Positions 54,844 to 63,592 of a stretch of DNA of 64,000 nucleotides are shown piece by piece. The stretch comes from Paracoccus sp. S3-43 (lineage in GTDB: Bacteria > Pseudomonadota > Alphaproteobacteria > Rhodobacterales > Rhodobacteraceae). The DNA is taken from contig NZ_CP119082.1 in NCBI RefSeq assembly GCF_029027965.1, positions 538,001 through 602,000 of the forward strand, read 5' to 3'. The notes beneath the pieces are model-generated. The model saw only the letters and a list, made by a program, of their open reading frames with translations, did not search any database and was not told the DNA's origin. Numbering within the stretch: position 1 is the first letter of the stretch; each line of letters starts with the position of its first letter. A program made the translations under genes and the position numbers.

Positions 54844-55067
54844 GGGCGGGATCATGAAACGTATGCGTTTCCCCCGCCCTGTGCGCGAGGGTGCGGTAAG
54901 AGGAGGGCGCAGCAAGAGACGGTGCAATCCCACGACCACCAGAGGCTGGCGTCCGGCCCGGTGGGCGTGAAGCGCCCGCCGAGGGCGGGGCGGGCGCTGG
55001 CCGGCCCTTGAGGCCCGGCGGTTCAGGTGGATATGTCGTGAAGCGGCGAAGGCGATAGCCTTCGCCG
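54844..55067 (-). repeat. Multi-hairpin dispersed repeat, copy 2
   Basis: Second copy of the element at 40996-41168, between the cytochrome c peroxidase gene and rpsF. It carries the GGGCGGG...GAAACG-tatg-CGTTTC...CCCGCCC hairpin (54844-54879), AGAGACGGTGCAATCCCACG, the CCCTTGAGGCCCGGCGGTTC block, and a perfect 9-bp stem GGCGAAGGC-gata-GCCTTCGCC (55044-55065). It is ~50 bases longer than copy 1 because of extra GC-rich stretches. No gene inside. Confidence 0.75.
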
Positions 55068-55088
55068 ACCTGGACCATGAGCCAGCCG

Positions 55089-56150
55089 TCACTTCACCAT
55101 CGGCTGCGGCTGCGGGGTTTCCGCGTTGCGGACCGGCAGGATCGGGTGGACGATCTGCGGCTGCTTGCCGGTCAGGCTGCCCAGGAAGGCCACGATCTCG
55201 TCCACCTGGGGTTCGGCCAGTTCGGTGCCAAGCTGCGAGGACGACATGATGCTGACCGCCTCGTGCAGATCCCAGACGGCGCCCGAGTGGAAATAGGGCG
55301 CGGTCAGCGCCACGTTGCGCAGGGGCGCGGCGCGGAAGACGTATTCGTCATCCGCCGTCTGGGTGACGGCGAAGCGGCCCCGGTCGCCTTCCGGCAGGAC
55401 CGAACCGCCCGGCCGCTCGATCACGCCGAAGGGATAGTAATCCTGCCCGCCCACGTTGCGGCCCGCGTGGCAGGCGGTGCAGCCGGTGTCCATGAAGGCC
55501 GCGAGACCGCGTTTTTCCTGGTCGGTCATGGCGGCGTCGTCGCCTTTCAGGAAGCGGTCGAAGGCGCTGTCGGGGGTGATCAGCGTCGCCTCGAAGGCTT
55601 CGATGGCGCGGGCGAAGTTGTCGAAGCTGACCGGATTCGGATCATCGGGGAAGGCCGCCTTGAAGGCATCGACATAGCCTGGCATCGAATTCAGCGTGCC
55701 GGTCAGGTTTTCGGGGGTGTTGTTCATCTCGACCCCGGCCTGGACCGGACCCTTGGCCTGGGCGGCCAGGTCGGGCGCGCGGCCGTCCCAGAACTGGGCG
55801 ATGTTGAAGATCGCGTTCAGCATCGTGGGCGAGTTGCGCGGCCCCTGCTGCCAGCCATGCCCGATCGAGGTCGTCAGCCCGTCCACCCCGCCCAGGCCGA
55901 CATTGTGGCAGGACTGACAGGAAAACACGCCCGACCGCGACATGCGCGGATCGAAGAACAGCATGGCGCCCAGGTCCACCCGCTGGGGCGTCAGGACGTT
56001 GCCGGCGGGGATTTGCGGCGTGTCGGGGATCGGTTCGAACCATTCCAGCGCGGCGGTCCGCAGGTCGGCATCGGCGGGCAGGTCGGTCTGGGCAAGCGCG
56101 GGCGCCGCCAGAGCGGCGGTCGCGGCGATGGCAAGAAGGGATGTCTTCAT
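55089..56150 (-). CDS. ccpA: Diheme cytochrome c peroxidase
   Basis: 353-residue periplasmic enzyme with a Sec signal peptide (LLAIAATAALAAPALAQ) and two haem c motifs: Cys78-Q-S-Cys81-His82 and Cys224-T-A-Cys227-His228. It reduces H2O2 with electrons from cytochrome c or a cupredoxin; the Paracoccus enzyme is a model for the family. The start at 56150 fits the signal peptide. An FNR-type box is centred ~73 bases upstream, consistent with low-oxygen induction. Confidence 0.95.
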   Translation of the reverse strand: MKTSLLAIAATAALAAPALAQTDLPADADLRTAALEWFEPIPDTPQIPAGNVLTPQRVDLGAMLFFDPRMSRSGVFSCQSCHNVGLGGVDGLTTSIGHGWQQGPRNSPTMLNAIFNIAQFWDGRAPDLAAQAKGPVQAGVEMNNTPENLTGTLNSMPGYVDAFKAAFPDDPNPVSFDNFARAIEAFEATLITPDSAFDRFLKGDDAAMTDQEKRGLAAFMDTGCTACHAGRNVGGQDYYPFGVIERPGGSVLPEGDRGRFAVTQTADDEYVFRAAPLRNVALTAPYFHSGAVWDLHEAVSIMSSSQLGTELAEPQVDEIVAFLGSLTGKQPQIVHPILPVRNAETPQPQPMVK

Positions 56151-56216
56151 GGCTGTCTCTCTTGTCTTGTTCGTCGCGCGTCCTGCCCATGATGGACCAA
56201 TCCTGGGGCGGCCGCC

Positions 56217-56230
56217 CTGATGCAGATCAA
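56217..56230 (-). promoter_or_regulatory. FNR/FnrP-type box upstream of ccpA
   Basis: On the minus strand TTGATCTGCATCAG, one mismatch from TTGAT-N4-ATCAA. A CATCAT sequence sits at the distance expected of a -10 if the box is at -41.5. The site is in the divergent gap to the agmatinase-like gene. Confidence 0.75.
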
Positions 56231-56299
56231 GATCCGGCGCTTGAGATCGGCGCGCCGCTGCGTCACGATTGCGGCGAAGAACGCGGGAAAGGACCGGCA

Positions 56300-57259
56300 A
56301 TGGCCTTGGAAGATGCAAAGACGCAGGTCGATCACGCCTTCACGCGGCCCGACCCGCGCGGGCTGTCTTTCGAGAACGCCTTCGGCGGGGCGACCAGCTT
56401 TTTGCGGCGGCGTTACAGCAAGGATCTGGCGGGCGTGGATCTGGCCGTGACGGGAATTCCCTTCGACCAGGCGGTGACCCACCGGCCCGGCACCCGCTTC
56501 GGCCCCCGCGCGATCCGCGAGGCCTCGGCCCTGCAACCCTTCGATCCGCCCTATGGCTGGGGCTATGATCCCTTGTTGCTGCTGAACGTGGTCGATTACG
56601 GCGACATGGCGTTCGATTACGCCAATACCCGCGAGGTTCCGGCCCGGATCGAGGCGCATATCGGCGCGATCCTCGACGCGGGCGCGGCGCCGGTGACATT
56701 GGGGGGCGATCACTCGATCACCCTGCCGATCCTGCGCGCGGCGGCCGCGCGGCGCGGGCCGGTGGCGCTGATCCAGTTCGACGCCCATTCCGACACGTGG
56801 GTGGACGACGATCCCGACCGGATCGACCACGGGACGTTCCTCTATAAGGCGATCCGCGAAGGGGTGGTGGACCCGACCGCCAGCGTCAGCCTGGGCATCC
56901 GCACCGAAAACCCCGACACGCTGGGCGTGACCATCCTGGACGCGCCGGGGCTGCATCGCGACGGCGTGGAGGCCACTCTGACCCGGATCCGGCAGGTGAT
57001 CGGCCAACGGCCGGTCTATGTCACCTTCGACATCGACGCGCTGGATCCGGCCTTCGCGCCCGGCACCGGCACGCCGGTCTGGGGCGGGCTGGCAAGCTGG
57101 CAGGCGGCGGCGCTGCTGCGCGGGCTGGCGGGGGTGGATCTGATCGGCGGCGACGTGGTCGAGGTCTCGCCCCCCTATGACACGACCGGGGCGACGGCGG
57201 TGGCGGGGGCGCATGTCGCGATGGAACTGATCGCGCTTTATGGCTGGACCCGACGCTGA
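56300..57259 (+). CDS. speB: Agmatinase/arginase-family ureohydrolase
   Basis: 319 residues. The binuclear Mn ligands are present: [23 protein letters not shown] and [20 protein letters not shown]. The family splits agmatine, arginine or guanidino acids into urea and an amine; the HxGTxF-type loop ([10 protein letters not shown]) favours agmatinase-like members, but guanidinobutyrase or others remain possible. The start at 56300 has GGAAAGGACC upstream. It is divergent from ccpA and ends at repeat copy E. Confidence 0.9.
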   Translation: MALEDAKTQVDHAFTRPDPRGLSFENAFGGATSFLRRRYSKDLAGVDLAVTGIPFDQAVTHRPGTRFGPRAIREASALQPFDPPYGWGYDPLLLLNVVDYGDMAFDYANTREVPARIEAHIGAILDAGAAPVTLGGDHSITLPILRAAAARRGPVALIQFDAHSDTWVDDDPDRIDHGTFLYKAIREGVVDPTASVSLGIRTENPDTLGVTILDAPGLHRDGVEATLTRIRQVIGQRPVYVTFDIDALDPAFAPGTGTPVWGGLASWQAAALLRGLAGVDLIGGDVVEVSPPYDTTGATAVAGAHVAMELIALYGWTRR

Positions 57260-57276
57260 TTGCGTCCCGCGATGGC

Positions 57277-57335
57277 GGGGGGACTTCGCGTCCCCCCGGC
57301 CCCCCTGCGGGATATTTGGATGAAGAAGAAGTCCT
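57277..57335 (+). repeat. GGATATTTG intergenic element, copy E
   Basis: After the agmatinase-like gene: stem GGGGGGAC-ttcgc-GTCCCCCC (57277-57297), then CCCCCCTGCGGGATATTTG and GATGAAGAAGAAGTCC. The tail matches copy A (GAAGAAGAAG). It lies just before prfA, and an in-frame alternative prfA start at 57316 falls inside the element. Confidence 0.75.
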
Positions 57336-57369
57336 TGCCGGTGCCTTTGGGCGCGGGTATCCCCCCGCC

Positions 57370-58422
57370 ATGGTGCCCGAGGATCGCCTTGTCCAGATCG
57401 TCCAGCGGTTCGAGTTTCTCGAAGCGCAGCTGAATGCCGGTGCAGCGCCCGACCAGATCGCCCGGATCAGCCGCGAATATGCCGAGCTGAAGCCGGTGGT
57501 CGAGGAGATCGGCGAATGGCGCGCCGCCCGCGACGGCCTGGCCGAGGCCCAGGCGATGCTGGTCGATCCCGAGATGCGCGATCTGGCCGAGGATGAGCTG
57601 GCCCGGCTGCGCGAGGCCCTGCCCGCGCTGGAGCAGCGGCTGCGGATCGCGCTGCTGCCCAGGGATGCCGCCGATGCCCGCCCCGCGATCCTGGAGATCC
57701 GGCCCGGCACCGGCGGGGACGAGGCGGCGCTGTTCGCGGGCGATCTGCTGGCCATGTATCGCCGCCATGCCGAGGCGCAGGGCTGGAGCTTCCAGTTGCT
57801 GGATCTGACCGAGACCGAGTTGGGCGGCGTCAAGGAAGCCGTCGCCCGGATCGAGGGCGAGGGGGTCTTTGCCCGGCTGAAATACGAATCCGGCGTCCAC
57901 CGCGTGCAGCGGGTGCCCGAGACCGAATCGGGCGGGCGCATCCATACCAGCGCCGCGACCGTGGCCGTGTTGCCCGAGGCGGAGGAGGTCGATATCGACA
58001 TCCCGGCCGCCGATATCCGCATCGACACGATGCGGGCCAGCGGCGCCGGGGGCCAGCATGTGAACACGACCGATTCGGCGGTGCGGATCACCCATCTGCC
58101 GACCGGGATCGTCGTCACCAGTTCCGAGAAGTCGCAGCACCAGAACCGCGCCAATGCCATGGCCGTCCTGCGCGCGCGGCTTTACGACATGGAGCGCGCC
58201 CGCAGCGATGCCGAGCGCGCCGCCGACCGCAGGTCTCAGGTCGGGTCGGGGGATCGCAGCGAACGGATCCGCACCTATAACTTTCCGCAGGGGCGGATGA
58301 CGGATCACCGGATCAACCTGACGCTTTACGCCCTGGACCGGATCATGGCGGGCGACCTGACCGAGATCATCGACGCGCTGACCGCCCATGACCAGGCCGC
58401 GCGGCTGGCGGCGCAGGGATGA
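57370..58422 (+). CDS. prfA: Peptide chain release factor 1
   Basis: 350 residues. It reads UAA and UAG stops and triggers peptide release; the catalytic GGQ is in [21 protein letters not shown] (near residue 227), and the recognition region and TNFPQGR-like [15 protein letters not shown] are present. I use the ATG at 57370; an in-frame ATG at 57316 would add 18 residues encoded by repeat E. It overlaps prmC by 4 bases, which is the conserved arrangement. Confidence 0.97.
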   Translation: MVPEDRLVQIVQRFEFLEAQLNAGAAPDQIARISREYAELKPVVEEIGEWRAARDGLAEAQAMLVDPEMRDLAEDELARLREALPALEQRLRIALLPRDAADARPAILEIRPGTGGDEAALFAGDLLAMYRRHAEAQGWSFQLLDLTETELGGVKEAVARIEGEGVFARLKYESGVHRVQRVPETESGGRIHTSAATVAVLPEAEEVDIDIPAADIRIDTMRASGAGGQHVNTTDSAVRITHLPTGIVVTSSEKSQHQNRANAMAVLRARLYDMERARSDAERAADRRSQVGSGDRSERIRTYNFPQGRMTDHRINLTLYALDRIMAGDLTEIIDALTAHDQAARLAAQG

Positions 58423-59240
58423 GGCTGCCCCAGGTCAGGACCGAGGCCGCCGCCCGGTTGCGCGCGGCCGGAATCGAAGGCGCGGCGCGGGATGCCGACC
58501 GGATCCTGGCCGCCGTGCTGGGGGTCGAGCCGGGGCGGCTGCGGATCATCGACCGCGACCTGACCGGTGATGAGCTGGCCCGGTTGGACAGGGGCCTTGC
58601 CGCCCGCGCCGCGCGCCAGCCGGTCGCGCAGATCACGGGCTTTCGCGACTTTTATGCGCATCGTTTCCGCGTGACCCGCGACACCCTGGATCCGCGCCCG
58701 GAAACCGAGGTGCTGGTGGCGGTCGCGCTGGATCTGCCTTGGGCCAGCGTGCTGGATCTGGGGACCGGGACGGGGGCGATCCTGATCTCGCTTCTGGCGG
58801 CGCGGGCGCGCGCGCGGGGGGTGGGGACCGACATATCCGAGGCCGCGCTTGACGTGGCGCGCGGCAATGCCCGGATGATCGGGGTGACGGCGCGCTTTCA
58901 GCGGGCCGATTGGTATGACGGTGTCACGGGCCGCTTCGATCTGATCGTGTCGAACCCGCCCTATCTCGCGCTTTCCGAAATGGCGGGCCTGTCCCCCGAT
59001 GTGCGCGACTGGGAACCCCGTGGCGCGCTGACCGACGGCGCGGACGGGCTGACCGCCTATCGTGCCATCGCGGCGGGTGCCTGCGACCATCTGTCGCCGG
59101 GGGGCCATGTCCTGGTCGAGATCGGGCCGACGCAGGCGGCCGGGGTCTCGGCGCTTTTTGCGGCCCAGGGCGCGGAAACGCGGGTGATCCGCGATCTGGA
59201 TGGGCGGGATCGGGTCGTTCTGGGGCGGTTTTCGGCCTGA
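58419..59240 (+). CDS. prmC: Release factor glutamine methyltransferase
   Basis: 273 residues. It methylates the Gln of the GGQ motif in RF1/RF2 with S-adenosylmethionine. SAM-binding [15 protein letters not shown] and the catalytic N-P-P-Y (residues 179-182, [13 protein letters not shown]) are clear, with an N-terminal helical domain and [10 protein letters not shown]. It is translationally coupled to its substrate gene prfA. A small perfect hairpin follows its stop. Confidence 0.96.
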   Translation: MRLPQVRTEAAARLRAAGIEGAARDADRILAAVLGVEPGRLRIIDRDLTGDELARLDRGLAARAARQPVAQITGFRDFYAHRFRVTRDTLDPRPETEVLVAVALDLPWASVLDLGTGTGAILISLLAARARARGVGTDISEAALDVARGNARMIGVTARFQRADWYDGVTGRFDLIVSNPPYLALSEMAGLSPDVRDWEPRGALTDGADGLTAYRAIAAGACDHLSPGGHVLVEIGPTQAAGVSALFAAQGAETRVIRDLDGRDRVVLGRFSA

Positions 59241-59508
59241 ATGCCGGGAATCCCCGGCCCGAGCGACGATTTTGCTTGTCAGGCGGGGGCGGGCATGATT
59301 AGTCGCCCTTGTGCCGGGGGCAGCGATGCCAACGCACGGGTCAGCCTGAAAAAGCCGATTCCCTGATGGACGCCCGTTCCGCGTCCCTTCGGGCGCGAGG
59401 CGCGGGCTGAACGGCGAAGCGCCCTTCTTGCGCCGCCGTTGCCGCCCCCGAAGCCGTCCAGATTCCTGGAAACCCAGATCACTACTGGAACCACAAACAG
59501 ACAGACTG
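59241..59508 (+). other. Intergenic region and probable leader of DUF4167 gene
   Basis: 268 bases without a gene. It holds a perfect hairpin GCCGGG-aatc-CCCGGC (59243-59258) right after prmC, probably its terminator although no T-run follows, and a UUCG-type hairpin CGCGTCC-cttc-GGGCGCG near 59380. The last 50 bases are less GC-rich (ACTACTGGAACCACAAACAG) and lead into the next start. Confidence 0.45.
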
Positions 59509-60303
59509 ATGAGATCATCGAAATCCCGTTCGCGCAACAAGTCGAACCGCCAGCGTACGCTGGGCAATATCGTCAACCGCGTCTTCGACAGCTCTGGCCC
59601 CGAGGGCAAGGTGCGCGGAACGCCCCAGCAGATCATCGAGAAATACCTGGCCCTGGCCCGCGACGCGCAATTGTCCGGCGACCGCGTGGCCGAGCAGTCG
59701 TTCCTGCAACATGCCGAGCATTACACCCGGATGCTGGGCGAGGCGCAGAAGGAAATGGCCGAGCGCCAGCAGTTCCACCAGCCCCGCCCGGACGGGGATG
59801 AGGGCCGCGAGGCCCAGCCGAACGGCAATGGCGAGGGCAATGCCCGCGAGAACGGCAACGGACGCGACCATAACCGGCGCGACAACGGCCATCGCGACCA
59901 GCAGCGCGACCATGCCAACCGCGAGGGGGGCAGCCGTGACGCGGGTCATCGCGACGCGGGCGGCCGTGACGGGGGCGCCCGCGAGAGCCATCGCGAACAG
60001 CCCCGGCCGGACCCCGTGGCCGAGGTTCAGGAAGACATTCCGGCCCCGCCGCTGCCCGAACCCGTGATGGACGCCCCGTCCGAAGGGCTGCCGGATGCCG
60101 TCGCCACCGCGTCGGAGGAGACCGCTGGCCCGGTCGAGACGCCCGAGGCCGCAGCCCCCAAGCCCGCCCGCAGCCGCGCCCCACGCGCGCCGCGCGCCGA
60201 GAAACCGGCGGCAGCAGCGACGGGCACGCCCCGCCCCCGCCGCCGCAAGGCCCCGGAAGGCGAAGCGAAGGCCGAGGAAACCCCCGCGGTCGGCGAGGAA
60301 TGA
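59509..60303 (+). CDS. DUF4167 protein with low-complexity polar tail
   Basis: 264 residues. Residues ~1-75 are the conserved DUF4167 domain (basic SRSRNKSNRQRTLGNIVNRVFDSSGPEGKVRGTPQQIIEKYLALARDAQLSGDRV...). The rest is low complexity: Asn/Gly/Arg/Asp-rich, then Pro/Ala/Glu-rich, with repeated RDAGHRDAGGRDGG, and is likely disordered. The basic N-terminus suggests RNA binding. Function unknown, though the domain is widespread in alphaproteobacteria. A strong terminator follows. Confidence 0.9.
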   Translation: MRSSKSRSRNKSNRQRTLGNIVNRVFDSSGPEGKVRGTPQQIIEKYLALARDAQLSGDRVAEQSFLQHAEHYTRMLGEAQKEMAERQQFHQPRPDGDEGREAQPNGNGEGNARENGNGRDHNRRDNGHRDQQRDHANREGGSRDAGHRDAGGRDGGARESHREQPRPDPVAEVQEDIPAPPLPEPVMDAPSEGLPDAVATASEETAGPVETPEAAAPKPARSRAPRAPRAEKPAAAATGTPRPRRRKAPEGEAKAEETPAVGEE

Positions 60304-60310
60304 CGAGATA

Positions 60311-60340
60311 AGGCCGCGGCGTTCAGCCGGCGGCCTTTTT
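60311..60340 (+). terminator. Rho-independent terminator after the DUF4167 gene
   Basis: AGGCCGC (60311-60317) / GCGGCCT (60330-60336) followed by TTTTT. It lies between convergent DUF4167 and rsmA genes; read on the minus strand the same stem is followed by TTATC, so it may serve both. Confidence 0.88.
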
Positions 60341-61194
60341 CATTGCGCCTGCCGCGCCTGCTGCACGGCGCGGGCCAGGGCGCAGAACCGTTCCAGGTCG
60401 ATCTCTTCGGCCCGCGCGGTGGGAGGGATTCCCGCGTGGTCCAGCAGCGATTCGATCTGCGGATGCAGCCCCCGCAGCGACGCGCGCAGCATCTTGCGCC
60501 GCTGGTTGAAGGCCGCCGCCGTGACCTGCGACAGCACCGCCGGGTCGGCGGGAAAGCGGGGCTCCGGCAGGGCGCTCAGCTGGACCACGGCGGAATGGAC
60601 CTTGGGCGCGGGCACGAAAGCCTCGGGCGGCAGGGTCATGACGATCCGCGCATCGGCCCGCCATTGCGCCAGCAGCGCGAGGCGCCCGTAAGCCTTGGAA
60701 CCGGGGGCGGCGACGATCCGCTCGGCCACCTCTTTCTGGAACATCAGCGTCAGCGACTGCCAGAAGGGCGGCCAGTCGGGCGGCGTCAGCCAGCGGATCA
60801 GCAGTTCCGTGCCGACATTATAGGGCAGGTTCGCGGCGATGCGGATCGGCGGGGTCAGATGCGCCAGCGGGTCGATCTGCAAGGCGTCGCCATGGATCAC
60901 CGTCAGGCGGCCGGGATAACGGTCGGCGATTTCCCCAAGCGCCGGCAGGGCGCGGGCGTCCTTTTCGATGGCAAGGACATGGCGCGCGCCTTCGGCCAGC
61001 AGCCCGCGCGTCAGCCCGCCGGGACCGGGGCCGATCTCCAGCACGTCGCATTGGCTCATGTCGCCGGCCTGACGGGCGATCTTGGCGGTCAGGTTCAGGT
61101 CCAGCAGGAAATTCTGGCCCAGCTGCTTCTTGGCGCGCAGGTCGTGGCGGGCAATCACGTCGCGCAGGGGGGGCAGGTCGTCGATGGTGGTCAT
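60340..61194 (-). CDS. rsmA: 16S rRNA dimethyladenosine transferase
   Basis: 284 residues. It dimethylates A1518 and A1519 of 16S rRNA late in 30S assembly. SAM-binding [16 protein letters not shown] and [16 protein letters not shown], and the catalytic N-L-P-Y in [18 protein letters not shown], plus [12 protein letters not shown]. The start at 61194 (MTTIDDLPP) is the family start. It is last in the lptD-surA-pdxA-rsmA order, but a strong terminator and a repeat separate it from pdxA. Confidence 0.96.
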   Translation of the reverse strand: MTTIDDLPPLRDVIARHDLRAKKQLGQNFLLDLNLTAKIARQAGDMSQCDVLEIGPGPGGLTRGLLAEGARHVLAIEKDARALPALGEIADRYPGRLTVIHGDALQIDPLAHLTPPIRIAANLPYNVGTELLIRWLTPPDWPPFWQSLTLMFQKEVAERIVAAPGSKAYGRLALLAQWRADARIVMTLPPEAFVPAPKVHSAVVQLSALPEPRFPADPAVLSQVTAAAFNQRRKMLRASLRGLHPQIESLLDHAGIPPTARAEEIDLERFCALARAVQQARQAQ

Positions 61195-61251
61195 CGTGGC
61201 CACCGGGGGGCCGTCTGCCCCCCGCTCGGGCCTGCCGGCCTCTTCTCCGCC

Positions 61252-61276
61252 GAAAAAGGTCCGCCGGACCTTTTTC
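61252..61276. terminator. Bidirectional terminator between pdxA and rsmA
   Basis: Perfect 11-bp palindrome: GAAAAAGGTCC (61252-61262), loop GCC, GGACCTTTTTC (61266-61276). A5 on one side and T5 on the other make it active in either direction. A second G6/C6 stem is at 61205-61223. Confidence 0.85.
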
Positions 61277-61290
61277 CGGGCGCGTCGAAG

Positions 61291-61320
61291 CCCCGCAGGA
61301 TATTTGAGGTCCAAAGCAGG
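61291..61320 (+). repeat. GGATATTTG intergenic element, copy F (opposite to flanking genes)
   Basis: CCCCGCAGGATATTTG followed by AGGTCCAAAGCAGG, close to copy C. It reads on the plus strand although both neighbours are on the minus strand, and its tail abuts the pdxA stop. The hairpins at 61205-61276 precede it as in other copies. Confidence 0.7.
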
Positions 61321-61321
61321 A

Positions 61322-62302
61322 TCATGCGCGCGCCGCCGCCATGTCGCGGGCCATGCGCAGGGCGGCGATGGTCGAGGCGGGGCGGGCGAGGCCCTTGCCC
61401 GCGATGTCGAAGGCGGTGCCGTGGTCGGGCGAGGTGCGGATGAAGGGCAGGCCCAGCGTCACGTTCACGCCGCCGTCGAAATCCAACGTCTTGATCGGGA
61501 TCAGCGCCTGGTCGTGATAGGCGCAGATCGCCGCGTCGTATCGGGCGCGCGCCGGGGCGTGGAACATCGTGTCGGCGGGCAGGGGGCCGGTCAGGTCCAT
61601 CCCCTCGGTCCTCAGGCGGGCCAGCAGGGGGGCGATGCGTTGGCTTTCCTGGCGGCCCATGGTGCCGCCCTCGCCCGCATGGGGGTTCAGGCCCGCCACG
61701 GCGATGCGGGGGGAGGGGATGCCGAAATCGCGGATCAGCGCGGCATGGGTGATGCGGATCGCCTGTTCCAGCACGTCGTCGGTCAGGGCGGCGGGCACGT
61801 CCTGCAAGGGGATGTGGATCGTCGCGGGGACCACGCGGCAGGGCGGGGTCACGGTGGTCGAGGCCAGCATCATCGCCACCGGCACATCCCCGGCCAGATG
61901 GGCGAGGTATTCGGTATGGCCGGGAAAGGCGAAGCCCGCGCCTTCCTTCAGGGCCTGCTTGTTGATGGGCAGGGTGCAGATCGCCGCCGCTTGCCCCCGC
62001 ATCGCCAGATCGACGGCGCGGGCGATCACCGCGATCACCCCCGCCGCATTGGCGGGATCGGGGCGGCCGGGCGTGGCGGGGGCGGCGAAGTCGTGGCGCA
62101 GGACCGGCAGGCGGCCTGCGGGCACCGGATCGCCGGGCGCGGCGATTTCGGTGAAGGCCGTGCCGGGCGGCAGGTGGCGCGGATCGCCCAGCCAGGCGAA
62201 ATCCACCCCGGACGCCAGCGCCTGCGGGGCCAGTTCGGGACCGACGCCCGCCGGTTCGCCGCAGGTCAGGATGATGCGGCCCGCAGCCATGGCGCCGGTC
62301 AC
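61322..62302 (-). CDS. pdxA: 4-hydroxythreonine-4-phosphate dehydrogenase
   Basis: 326 residues from the GTG at 62302 (GTGA overlap with the surA stop); the ATG at 62290 gives 322 and cannot be excluded. It oxidises 4-phosphohydroxy-L-threonine in pyridoxal-phosphate synthesis with NAD and a divalent metal. Family blocks: [45 protein letters not shown] and [14 protein letters not shown], with metal-binding His and Asp. It follows surA as in E. coli. Confidence 0.95.
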   Translation of the reverse strand: MTGAMAAGRIILTCGEPAGVGPELAPQALASGVDFAWLGDPRHLPPGTAFTEIAAPGDPVPAGRLPVLRHDFAAPATPGRPDPANAAGVIAVIARAVDLAMRGQAAAICTLPINKQALKEGAGFAFPGHTEYLAHLAGDVPVAMMLASTTVTPPCRVVPATIHIPLQDVPAALTDDVLEQAIRITHAALIRDFGIPSPRIAVAGLNPHAGEGGTMGRQESQRIAPLLARLRTEGMDLTGPLPADTMFHAPARARYDAAICAYHDQALIPIKTLDFDGGVNVTLGLPFIRTSPDHGTAFDIAGKGLARPASTIAALRMARDMAAARA

Positions 62303-63570
62303 GGGCGGCGGATGATGGCGTCGGCGCGCAGTTCGGCCAGATAGGCCTCGGCGGCGGCATTGGCCTTGCGGTTGAAGATCTGGTCGCGCACGGCCTCGCG
62401 GTTCGGCAGGGCGTCCGCATCCGGCACCGCGGCCTCGACCCCGTCTTCGGGCAGGGCGGTGGTGGGAACCTCGGCCATGTCGGCGACCAGGGCGGGCTGA
62501 CGCGAACACAGTATCACCAGATCGGCGGCGTTGCCGTAATCGACCACGCCGGTTTCGTCGCGGTCGAGGGTCGCCAGGCGCTGCGCGACCAGGGTCGGGA
62601 TCGCGCCTTGCGGCACGGTCTGGCGCTGCACCTGCCCCGCCTGCGCGCCGGCCTGGATGTAAAGGTCGTCGCAGGACCGCGTCCGCGCGCCCAGCGTCGC
62701 CGCGTCCGTGGCCGTGGGCAGGCGCAGGGTCGCATAGTCGATCACCTGGTCGGTCGCGCCGGGGCGCAGCGTGCCCTGGCTGTCGCGCATGTGAAACAGC
62801 ACCACCGCGCCCTCGACCGTCAGCGGCTGGGTCGTCTGGCCCGGTTGCAGCGCGGTGATGACCGGGCGCAGGCTGGGGGGCAGGTTGTCGATGTCGACCC
62901 AGGCCAGCCGCCCGCCCGATCGGGCCGAGTCGGCGGCGGAATATTGCCGCGCCGCATCCTCGAACTGGTCCGAGGACAGGTTCGCCCCGGCGATCTGGCG
63001 GCCCAGGTTCAGGGCCTGCTGTTCCTGGCCCGGCGGGGCGGGGATGATCAGTTCGGAAATCAGCACCCGCGACAGGATCGGCGTTTCGACCTGGCGGCGC
63101 AATTCCTGGTCCACCTCGGCGTCCGAGACCTTGATGCGCGGCACCACGCGTTCGCGGACCACCGACCGCCAGACCAGGCCCGCACTGACGAAATCGCGAT
63201 AGGCCTGCGGCTCGACCCCGGCGTTTTCCAGGGCGGCGGTGAATTCGGCGGCCGACAGGCCGGCGCGGCTGGCGAATTCCTCCAGCCCGTTTTGCAGCCC
63301 TTCCTCGGTCGGGACGATGCCCAGTTGGCGGGCGGCATGATTGCGCAGCCGGTCGTCGATCAGCGCCTGCTGCGCGTCCTGTTCCGTGGTGCCCGGCGCG
63401 CCCAGGATCTGCATGAACTTCTGGCGCTGCTGCACCTCATAGCGGGTGACGGCGGCGTTGTTGATATAGACCACCGGCTCGAACAGGCCCTGCGCCAGGA
63501 CCGGCGCGGGCGCCGCGAGGGTCGCCGCCAAGGCGAGGCCGGAAAGGAAATGCCGCATCTGCTGCCCCAT
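62299..63570 (-). CDS. surA: Periplasmic peptidyl-prolyl isomerase/chaperone SurA
   Basis: 423 residues with a Sec signal peptide (FLSGLALAATLAAPAPVLAQG), an N-terminal SurA chaperone domain (VVYINNAAVTRYEVQQRQKFMQ) and a parvulin-like domain (SRVLISELIIPAP...ARQYSAADSARSGGRLAWVDIDNLPPSLRPVI). It escorts outer-membrane proteins, including LptD encoded just upstream. The M5 at 63558 is an alternative start. It lies 22 bases after lptD and overlaps pdxA. Confidence 0.93.
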   Translation of the reverse strand: MGQQMRHFLSGLALAATLAAPAPVLAQGLFEPVVYINNAAVTRYEVQQRQKFMQILGAPGTTEQDAQQALIDDRLRNHAARQLGIVPTEEGLQNGLEEFASRAGLSAAEFTAALENAGVEPQAYRDFVSAGLVWRSVVRERVVPRIKVSDAEVDQELRRQVETPILSRVLISELIIPAPPGQEQQALNLGRQIAGANLSSDQFEDAARQYSAADSARSGGRLAWVDIDNLPPSLRPVITALQPGQTTQPLTVEGAVVLFHMRDSQGTLRPGATDQVIDYATLRLPTATDAATLGARTRSCDDLYIQAGAQAGQVQRQTVPQGAIPTLVAQRLATLDRDETGVVDYGNAADLVILCSRQPALVADMAEVPTTALPEDGVEAAVPDADALPNREAVRDQIFNRKANAAAEAYLAELRADAIIRRP

Positions 63571-63592
63571 AGGTTCGTTTCTTGGCGCGAGA

